Made by a program: the position numbers and the translations under genes. Source: Oligoflexia bacterium (GTDB taxonomy: Bacteria > Bdellovibrionota > UBA1018 > CAIMNF01). From it: a stretch of DNA of 5,592 nucleotides. Shown piece by piece: positions 1 through 4,065 of the stretch; within the stretch, counting starts at the first letter, position 1, and each line of letters opens with the position of its first letter. The stretch lies in assembly GCA_903858975.1 (NCBI GenBank), contig CAIOKW010000151.1, forward strand, positions 1 to 5,592, given 5' to 3'. Below the pieces are notes generated by a model. The model did no database searches. It saw only the letters and a program-made list of their open reading frames with translations, and was not told the origin of the DNA.

Positions 1-778
1 GGTCGATATCGCCTTCGAAACGAGAAACTTTTTTACCGAAAGCATCTTCATCATCTTTAGAAGTGCCCGCGCCAGCAGCACGAAGCTTCTCTTGATGAAT
101 TGCAGCACCTTCCATACAAGCGTCCGCGATCATTTTCGCGAAAAGGCTTACCGCGCGGAATGCATCGTCGTTACCTGGGATCACGAAATCAATTCCAGAT
201 GGATCGCAGTTGGTATCAACGATAGCAACGGTTGGAATGTTCAAGCGTTGAGCTTCTTTGATCGCGTTTGCTTCTTTAGTCGTGTCGATAATGAACATCG
301 CACCTGGAAGCTTTTTCATTTCTTGGATACCACCCAGACCACGCTTAAGTTTAGTCAACTCGCGATCAAATCCTGATTGTTCTTTTTTAGTATAATCATT
401 CCAAGACTCAGAGCCTTTGAGTGATTCAATTTTTTTCAAGCGATCAATAGATGCTTTTACGGTTTGGAAGTTAGTCAACATACCACCGAGCCAGCGCTCA
501 GTTACATAGTACATTCCAGAGCGTTGAGCTTCTTTTTCAATCACTTCTTTAGCTTGTTTCTTCGTTCCTACGAAGATTACTTTTTTGCCTTCAGCAGTTA
601 CTGATTTAACGAAGTCGCAAGCTTTGCGCGCGCGCTCTACAGTTTGTTGAAGATCTACGATGTAGATTCCGTTACGAGCACCGTAAACGTACGGCTTCAT
701 TTTCGGATTCCAGTGATTTGTTTGGTGACCAAAGTGAACGCCCGCTTCGAGCATTTCTTTCATTGAGATAGTTGGCAT
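1..778 (-). CDS. rpsB: 30S ribosomal protein S2, 3' end cut by window edge
   Basis: Ribosomal protein S2 is a component of the small ribosomal subunit and in E. coli joins late, together with S1. Translating the minus strand from the ATG at 776-778 gives 259 residues with no stop before the window edge. It begins MPTISMKEMLEAGVHFGHQT, the classic S2 N-terminus. Other family marks are NPKMKPY near residue 24, FVGTKKQA near 69, RWLGGMLTNFQTV near 95, a KLKRGLGGI segment near 143, and IVDTNCDP followed by DFVIPGNDDAFRAV at about 186-210. A purine-rich AAGGG lies 7 nt before the ATG, which fixes the start. E. coli S2 has 241 residues, so this one already carries extra C-terminal sequence, rich in Asp, Glu and Lys at about 240-250. 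The partner gene tsf, which often follows rpsB, would lie outside the window. The identification is secure; only the true C-terminus is unseen. Confidence 0.98.
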   Translation of the reverse strand, partial: MPTISMKEMLEAGVHFGHQTNHWNPKMKPYVYGARNGIYIVDLQQTVERARKACDFVKSVTAEGKKVIFVGTKKQAKEVIEKEAQRSGMYYVTERWLGGMLTNFQTVKASIDRLKKIESLKGSESWNDYTKKEQSGFDRELTKLKRGLGGIQEMKKLPGAMFIIDTTKEANAIKEAQRLNIPTVAIVDTNCDPSGIDFVIPGNDDAFRAVSLFAKMIADACMEGAAIHQEKLRAAGAGTSKDDEDAFGKKVSRFEGDID

Positions 779-799
779 ATGCCTTCCCTTTCGTTTGGA

Positions 800-847
800 G
801 CGGGAACGCAAATCGAGTTCGAAATTGAATGATTTGATGAATCCCGC
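800..847 (-). promoter_or_regulatory. Foldable leader element upstream of rpsB
   Basis: In the minus-strand leader, GCGGGA (rc of 842-847) can pair perfectly with TCCCGC (rc of 800-805). Inside it, AAATC (rc of 831-835) can pair with GATTT (rc of 810-814), giving a nested two-stem structure that ends about 10 nt before the AAGGG ribosome binding site. The rpsB operon of E. coli is known to be repressed by S2 acting on its 5' leader, so a regulatory leader is expected at this place. That this particular fold binds S2 is inference. The 4-nt and 6-nt internal stretches between the stems weaken the case. Confidence 0.35.
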
Positions 848-905
848 GGTTATTCCTCCACTTCCTAAATCGAAGAACCGGCCTAAACCCGCCTTCGACA
901 CCACG

Positions 906-934
906 TTCATACGGAAGTGTGTGTTTTGTTTACA
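906..934 (-). promoter_or_regulatory. Candidate rpsB promoter
   Basis: On the minus strand, TGTAAA (929-934) and TATGAA (906-911) are separated by exactly 17 nt, which is the spacing of a housekeeping sigma-factor promoter. The matches to TTGACA and TATAAT are only 3/6 and 4/6. Transcription would start near position 900, giving rpsB a leader of about 120 nt. The spacing and position fit well, but the boxes are weak and other promoters in the same A/T-rich stretch are possible. Confidence 0.28.
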
Positions 935-975
935 TTTTGATAGCTAAAATTCGGCTTTTCCGCAATCTTTATTTT

Positions 976-1296
976 ATGGCGCAGAGTTGGTGTAAAGAGC
1001 ATGAAATTAAAGGGAAAAAAGGCATCCTCCTCCTGATTGCCGCCCAGCCGGGTGCCTCCCGATCCCAACTGAAGGGGCTCCACGGGGATCGCCTCAAGAT
1101 TGCCATCAAAGCTCCACCGGTCGATGGAGCCGCGAATGAGGCCCTGATTGAATTTCTATCGGAACTCCTCCATCGGGCGAAATCGAAAATCCATCTTCTC
1201 TCCGGTGAAACTTCCCGCCAAAAGAACTTTTGGATCGAAGGCCTGAGCGAAAGCGAACTCCTCCCTCTGGTAAAATGGGACATAAAGAGCCCATAA
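976..1296 (+). CDS. YggU/DUF167 family protein
   Basis: This is a 106-residue protein of the DUF167 (YggU, UPF0235) family: small, soluble, widely conserved alpha/beta proteins whose biochemical role is not established. The family signature is clear. QPGASRS at residues 24-30 matches the family QPKAS-type motif, followed by LKGLHGDRLKIAIKAPPVDG at about 32-51 and AANEAL at 52-57. The strongly conserved APPVDG-x-AN core is intact, and the SGETSRQK segment matches the family's late Gly-x-x-x-Arg-x-K motif. I chose the ATG at 976 because family homology begins only after it. An upstream in-frame GTG at 919 would add 19 hydrophobic residues unlike the family. No Shine-Dalgarno sequence precedes the ATG: the 20 bases upstream are pyrimidine-rich. 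The gene is divergent from rpsB. In other proteobacteria yggU often lies near yggT or proC, neither of which is visible here. Confidence 0.9.
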   Translation: MAQSWCKEHEIKGKKGILLLIAAQPGASRSQLKGLHGDRLKIAIKAPPVDGAANEALIEFLSELLHRAKSKIHLLSGETSRQKNFWIEGLSESELLPLVKWDIKSP

Positions 1297-1422
1297 GGGG
1301 ACTAAGTTTCACATAAGGGTTTGAAATCAATAGAGAAAATGAATTCGGGAGCCTTTCTCAGATTGCAAACTTACGACAAACTTCATTAAGCTCTCTGCCA
1401 TCACCGTTGGAGGTAAGTAACT

Positions 1423-2013
1423 ATGAAGATCTTTTTGTCCATCATCGCCATCACGTCTGTTATTTCAGCAAGCGCCCTCGCTGAGCCCAGCACTAAATCT
1501 AAGGTCACCGTAAGGCGGGAGTCATCCATTAAGATGACTTCTTCTTCGGCTTCACTCGAGATGCCTCACTCCCATAACTCTCTCAATGACGGACTCAGTG
1601 CCAGCTTTGGAATCGGAAGCCTTTCCTCGAGGTTTCATTTTGGCGCACTCGGAAGATGGGAGACCCCATCTGATGTTCGCGGAACACTTTTGGGTTTGGG
1701 CGTAGAAACTGGCTTTCTCTTTGGCCCGGATTCGCCGACGAGCTTTTCAGTCCCCATCCTTGGAATCGCTAACTACGACCTCCCCAACCACGGTGGGCTT
1801 CGCGCATTTATAGGAATCGGTCTTGGCGTATCGATCAATCACGCCTCTGGCGTCACCACGATTGCTGGAGACGGGGGATCTGATACTCGCGTCAAAATCG
1901 CAGCCCTTCTCACTCCAGGAGTTCACTTGAGCGAAAAGGTGTACTTTGAGATGCCACTTGGATCACTCGGGGATTATTTCACGATCATCCCAAGCGTAGG
2001 CACCCACTTCTAA
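1423..2013 (+). CDS. Predicted exported outer-membrane barrel-like protein, no recognised family
   Basis: I do not recognise a named family in this 196-residue protein. The N-terminus is a clear Sec signal peptide: MK, a hydrophobic stretch at 4-16, and a likely signal peptidase I site after Ala20 (SALA before EP). Residues 21-52 are Ser/Thr/Lys-rich and probably flexible. From about 57 onward, Gly-rich alternating segments such as SASFGIGSL, LLGLGVETGFLFG, GLRAFIGIGLGVSI and KIAALLTPGVHL look like amphipathic beta strands. The chain ends in Phe after PSVGTH, the usual C-terminal signal of barrel proteins inserted by Bam. There is no Cys after the signal, so it is not a lipoprotein. The ATG is well supported by GGAGG at 1409-1413 with a 9-nt spacer. 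The DUF493 gene follows after 50 nt on the same strand. A small outer-membrane barrel or a soluble periplasmic beta protein are both possible; export is more certain than barrel topology. Confidence 0.82.
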   Translation: MKIFLSIIAITSVISASALAEPSTKSKVTVRRESSIKMTSSSASLEMPHSHNSLNDGLSASFGIGSLSSRFHFGALGRWETPSDVRGTLLGLGVETGFLFGPDSPTSFSVPILGIANYDLPNHGGLRAFIGIGLGVSINHASGVTTIAGDGGSDTRVKIAALLTPGVHLSEKVYFEMPLGSLGDYFTIIPSVGTHF

Positions 2014-2052
2014 ATGAGCGCTCGGGCTTTCCTTTTTGGGTGAAAACCTGAT

Positions 2053-2063
2053 AGGAAGAGTGC
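2053..2063 (+). promoter_or_regulatory. Ribosome binding site deciding the GTG start of the DUF493 gene
   Basis: AGGA at 2053-2056 stands 7 nt before GTG at 2064. No in-frame ATG lies near the start of family homology, so this Shine-Dalgarno sequence is the main support for a GTG start and for translation of this short gene. Confidence 0.65.
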
Positions 2064-2348
2064 GTGAGCCAAGATCCATTTGAAAAATTTAGAGAACTAC
2101 TAAAGGGGCACTACAGCTTTCCGTGCACTTATACCCATAAGTTCATTGGAAAGAACTCGAGTATTTTCAAAACCTCCGTAGAGGAGTTTGAGAAAAAATT
2201 CATTGGACTCACCTGTACCGGTGAGCGCACAAGCGCCTCAGCCGCTCACATTTCACTCACCTACGAATACCTTGCGGCGAGTGCTGAAGAAATCATTCAG
2301 CTAGCGGTTGAAACGCACAAGATCAATGATCTTATATATATTCTCTAG
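2064..2348 (+). CDS. DUF493 (YbeD-like) family protein
   Basis: This 94-residue protein fits the DUF493 family, typified by E. coli YbeD. These are small ferredoxin-like or ACT-like folds thought to be regulatory, though no mechanism is established. The family pattern is an N-terminal helix, then a 'PC-x-(Y/F)-x-x-K-(F/V)-IG-x-NS' strand-loop, then a long helix and paired strands. Here FPCTYTHKFIGKNSSIF at 19-35 fits well. EEFEKKFIG is the helix region, ISLTYEYLAAS at about 63-73 is the conserved middle strand, and the chain ends on NDLIYIL, matching the family's last strand. It starts with GTG behind a good AGGA. Its stop codon TAG at 2346-2348 overlaps the cysK stop on the other strand. It probably shares a transcript with the exported protein 50 nt upstream, since no convincing terminator separates them. 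The family call rests on motif memory, not on a search. Confidence 0.78.
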   Translation: MSQDPFEKFRELLKGHYSFPCTYTHKFIGKNSSIFKTSVEEFEKKFIGLTCTGERTSASAAHISLTYEYLAASAEEIIQLAVETHKINDLIYIL

Positions 2349-3337
2349 ATCTGCACTCGAGAGAGCGCTTCTTCACTGACCGGCTCGATTGGTAAGCTTG
2401 CTGCCTTATTACGCGCATCCTCACCCAAGAGTGTTGAGAGGTAACGTTCGGTCCCGCTCGCCAACATCACAATGATGGTTTTTCCCTCGAACTCAGGCTT
2501 TGCTGCAACCCTCAATGCCGCCGTAATCGCCGCTCCGGAACTAATTCCAACCGGAACGCCTTCTTCCTTAATCACTCGCTTCGCCATGGAGAGCGCCTCA
2601 TCGCTTGAAACGGTTTCCACAGAGTCTAAGAGTGATCGGTCAAAGTTTTTAGGAACAAATCCGGCTCCAATTCCTTGAATTTTGTGCGGTCCTGGTTTTC
2701 CACCTGAAATCACCGGCGACTCTACAGGCTCGACTGCGATCATTTTTATCCCAGGCTTTTTCTCTTTCAGGAATCGACCAATTCCGCTAAATGTCCCACC
2801 GGTTCCCACTCCAGAAATCACAGCATCTACCATACCCTTGGAATCATCCCAAATCTCAGGACCCGTGGTTTGATAGTGAATATTCGGATTATCCAAATTC
2901 TCAAACTGTCTAGGCATAAACGAATGAGGAGTATTCTGACTGAGCTCTATTGCCTTTGCAATTGCGCCTTTCATCCCGAGCGAGCCTGGCGTCAGCACCA
3001 ACTCTGCGCCTAAAAGCAGAAGGAGTGTCCTACGCTCTTGTGACATCGTCTCAGGCATTACTAGCGTGATCGGATAACTTTTAGCTGCACAAACAAAAGC
3101 TAGACCCACACCCGTGTTTCCTGAGGTCGGCTCTATCACGCGCATTCCAGGTTTCAAGAACCCCTTCTTTTCAGCCTCTGTAATCATGCTCATCGCAATG
3201 CGATCCTTTACTGAGCTGAGTGGATTAAAAAACTCGAGCTTAAACCAAAGGTTTGCTTTCAACCCTTGAGTGAGTTTTGGGAATTGTACAAGTGGGGTTT
3301 TGCCGATGGTTTCTAAAATAGATTTAAATTGTGACAT
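2345..3337 (-). CDS. cysK: Cysteine synthase (O-acetylserine sulfhydrylase)
   Basis: This is a PLP-dependent cytoplasmic enzyme that makes L-cysteine from O-acetyl-L-serine and sulfide, the last step of cysteine biosynthesis. Counting 330 residues from ATG 3335-3337, the family landmarks are all present. TIGKTPLVQ is at 10-18. NPLSSVKDR carries Lys44, expected to form the Schiff base with PLP. PTSGNTG at 70-76 is the substrate-binding loop. GVGTGGT at 176-182 is the PLP phosphate loop. IQGIGAGFVP lies near 220-229, SSGAA near 266-270 holds the Ser that contacts the pyridine nitrogen, and GTERYLST lies near the C-terminus. Length and motifs favour CysK over CysM or cystathionine beta-synthase, though sequence alone does not settle the sulfur donor. 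An in-frame GTG two codons upstream (3341-3343) is an alternative start. Neither start has a close Shine-Dalgarno; AGAGG lies 16-22 nt away, overlapping the DUF2237 stop. The gene lies just downstream of DUF2237, suggesting translational coupling. Confidence 0.95.
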   Translation of the reverse strand: MSQFKSILETIGKTPLVQFPKLTQGLKANLWFKLEFFNPLSSVKDRIAMSMITEAEKKGFLKPGMRVIEPTSGNTGVGLAFVCAAKSYPITLVMPETMSQERRTLLLLLGAELVLTPGSLGMKGAIAKAIELSQNTPHSFMPRQFENLDNPNIHYQTTGPEIWDDSKGMVDAVISGVGTGGTFSGIGRFLKEKKPGIKMIAVEPVESPVISGGKPGPHKIQGIGAGFVPKNFDRSLLDSVETVSSDEALSMAKRVIKEEGVPVGISSGAAITAALRVAAKPEFEGKTIIVMLASGTERYLSTLLGEDARNKAASLPIEPVSEEALSRVQI

Positions 3338-3363
3338 ACTCACAATAGTCTAAACGGAATCCT

Positions 3364-3732
3364 CTAAGACTCAACAGCGTGTTTCTTGAGTTCTTCTAAA
3401 GATAAGTAATCAAGCAGGCTTTCATGAGTCGCTTCCAAGACCAATGGAGCGATCACACCCGCATTAAATGCCTCTACCCATCGCCCAGCACAAACACACC
3501 ATTGATTTCCCGGCTTCAGTCCTGGGAATCCAAATTCAGGTCGAGGTGTGCTCAGATCATTTCCGGCTTTCTTTGAAAACTCGAGAAACTCTGAAGTCAG
3601 GCGAACACAAGCGGTGTGCTCACCCGCATCCTCTTCGTCAGTTTCACAACAACCGTTTCTAAAGAAGCCCGTGATCGGATCACGAGAACAGGGGCGCAAG
3701 GTGGTTCCAAGTACATTTTTCTGAAGTGACAT
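3364..3732 (-). CDS. DUF2237 family cysteine-rich protein
   Basis: This 122-residue protein matches DUF2237, a widespread bacterial family of unknown function. Diagnostic segments are QKNVLGTTLRPC at 4-15, DPITGFFRNGCC at 18-29, HTACV at 39-43, GNDLSTPRPEFGFPGLKPG at 57-75, WCVCAGRW at 78-85, and LVLEATHE near the end. Six cysteines (15, 28, 29, 42, 79, 81) sit inside these conserved motifs, which suggests metal binding or disulfides, though neither is shown. There is no signal peptide, so it is probably cytoplasmic. I chose the ATG at 3730-3732 because family homology begins within three residues of it and AGG lies about 8 nt upstream. A longer in-frame start at 3867 would translate through a transcription terminator and add residues foreign to the family. 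cysK follows 20-26 nt downstream, so the two almost certainly share a transcript. Confidence 0.9.
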   Translation of the reverse strand: MSLQKNVLGTTLRPCSRDPITGFFRNGCCETDEEDAGEHTACVRLTSEFLEFSKKAGNDLSTPRPEFGFPGLKPGNQWCVCAGRWVEAFNAGVIAPLVLEATHESLLDYLSLEELKKHAVES

Positions 3733-3770
3733 TTCTAAAACCTGTTTCCGATGGGTTGCGGCCAGAAAGC

Positions 3771-3801
3771 AAAAAAGGATTCGGTTTAACCCGAATCCTT
3801 T
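3771..3801 (-). terminator. Intrinsic terminator after tRNA-Val
   Basis: An 11-bp perfect stem pairs AAAGGATTCGG (3774-3784) with CCGAATCCTTT (3791-3801) around a 6-nt loop. Read on the minus strand it ends directly in a run of six T (3776-3771). This is a textbook Rho-independent terminator for minus-strand transcripts coming from tRNA-Val, and from rpoC if that reads through. On the plus strand the stem is followed by a mixed CTCTACTTC, so termination there is unlikely. It lies about 40 nt upstream of the DUF2237 start, so that gene needs its own promoter or read-through. Confidence 0.85.
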
Positions 3802-3806
3802 CTCTA

Positions 3807-3846
3807 CTTCTAAGCCCCCGTCGGGGGGACTTGAGAAGATCTTTTT
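3807..3846 (+). terminator. Second hairpin with a plus-strand T tail
   Basis: CTTCT (3807-3811) pairs with AGAAG (3834-3838), AAG (3812-3814) with CTT (3830-3832), and CCCCC (3815-3819) with GGGGG (3823-3827) around a GTC loop. That makes 13 bp interrupted by a 1-nt and a 2-nt bulge on one side. ATC and five T (3842-3846) follow on the plus strand, giving a terminator shape in that direction. No plus-strand gene lies upstream within 1.4 kb, so its use is unclear. It may instead be a processing or stability hairpin in the minus-strand transcript, just before the terminator at 3771-3801. Confidence 0.4.
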
Positions 3847-3880
3847 ATGGAGACTGCAATTTTGCAATCCCTTTAAATTT

Positions 3881-3956
3881 TGGTGGGCGATGAGAGGCTC
3901 GAACTCCCGACCTTGACGGTGTAAACATCCTGCTCTACCAACTGAGCTAATCGCCC
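3881..3956 (-). tRNA. tRNA-Val, anticodon UAC
   Basis: This is a 76-nt cloverleaf with encoded CCA. The acceptor GGGCGAT pairs perfectly with ATCGCCC. The D arm is GCTC-AGTTGGTA-GAGC with the invariant GG. The anticodon loop is TTTACAC with TAC at positions 34-36. The variable region is AGGTC. The T arm is GGGAG-TTCGAGC-CTCTC with one G-U pair, followed by A73 and CCA. UAC reads valine codons GUA and GUG, and usually GUU and GUC when U34 is modified. The anticodon stem is weak: position 27-43 is G-A and 30-40 is a U-G wobble. The gene has its own candidate promoter and a strong terminator downstream. Confidence 0.96.
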
Positions 3957-3972
3957 TAAAACCTGTTCGATT

Positions 3973-4001
3973 CTTATACCGATTTCCTGTTAAAAATCCA
4001 A
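3973..4001 (-). promoter_or_regulatory. Candidate promoter for tRNA-Val
   Basis: On the minus strand, TTGGAT (3996-4001) and TATAAG (3973-3978) are 17 nt apart. The -10 box matches the consensus at 5 of 6 positions; the -35 box matches only TTG. Just upstream is an A/T-rich stretch including seven T, which could act as an UP element. Transcription would begin near 3966, about 10 nt before the mature tRNA 5' end, a usual distance for a tRNA gene. Confidence 0.45.
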
Positions 4002-4002
4002 C

Positions 4003-4053
4003 AAAAAAATTGGCTTGAATCAGCAGGAGCCTTCCTGAACCAGGAAAGCTCCT
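4003..4053 (-). terminator. Hairpin at the end of the rpoC transcript
   Basis: Arms at 4025-4037 and 4041-4053 form a 13-bp stem with an AAC/GTT loop, starting 12 nt past the rpoC stop. As minus-strand RNA every position pairs, because the one C/A mismatch seen on the plus strand becomes a G-U wobble. This favours a role in the rpoC transcript. The nearest T run (4009-4003, seven T) begins 15 nt beyond the stem, farther than in a standard intrinsic terminator. It could therefore be a leaky terminator or a 3'-end stabilising hairpin. Confidence 0.45.
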
Positions 4054-4065
4054 ACTTTAAATCAT

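Noticed and set aside
92..376. Plus-strand open frame of 94 codons opposite rpsB
   Set aside because: It lies wholly inside the well-conserved S2 gene on the other strand, has no family resemblance, and is explained by the codon bias of rpsB.
919..975. Upstream GTG start for the YggU protein
   Set aside because: The extra 19 residues are hydrophobic and outside the family domain, no binding site precedes the GTG, and the region overlaps the probable promoters.
969..1330. Two minus-strand open frames opposite the YggU gene
   Set aside because: They are Arg/Ser/Pro-rich translations typical of antisense frames, and the plus-strand family match explains the region.
1308..1336. TTCACA with a TAGAGA 17 nt downstream as a promoter for the exported-protein gene
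   Set aside because: The -35 fits 5/6, but the -10 fits only 3/6. TTGAAA at 1321 and TTGCAA at 1363 also lack a good -10. A promoter is expected between 1297 and 1408 but I cannot place it.
2016..2048. GAGCGCTC palindrome and T-rich stretch between the exported protein and DUF493 genes as a terminator
   Set aside because: The palindrome has no loop and only a four-pair stem can be drawn before the T run; this is too weak to call.
2319..2343. AAGATC-AAT-GATCTT hairpin at the end of the DUF493 gene as a terminator
   Set aside because: The stem is only 6 bp and A/T-rich, and what follows is alternating AT and not a T run.
3733..3867. N-terminal extension of DUF2237 to a start at 3867
   Set aside because: It would run through both hairpins, including a clear intrinsic terminator. 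The 45 extra residues do not belong to the family, which begins at the ATG at 3732.
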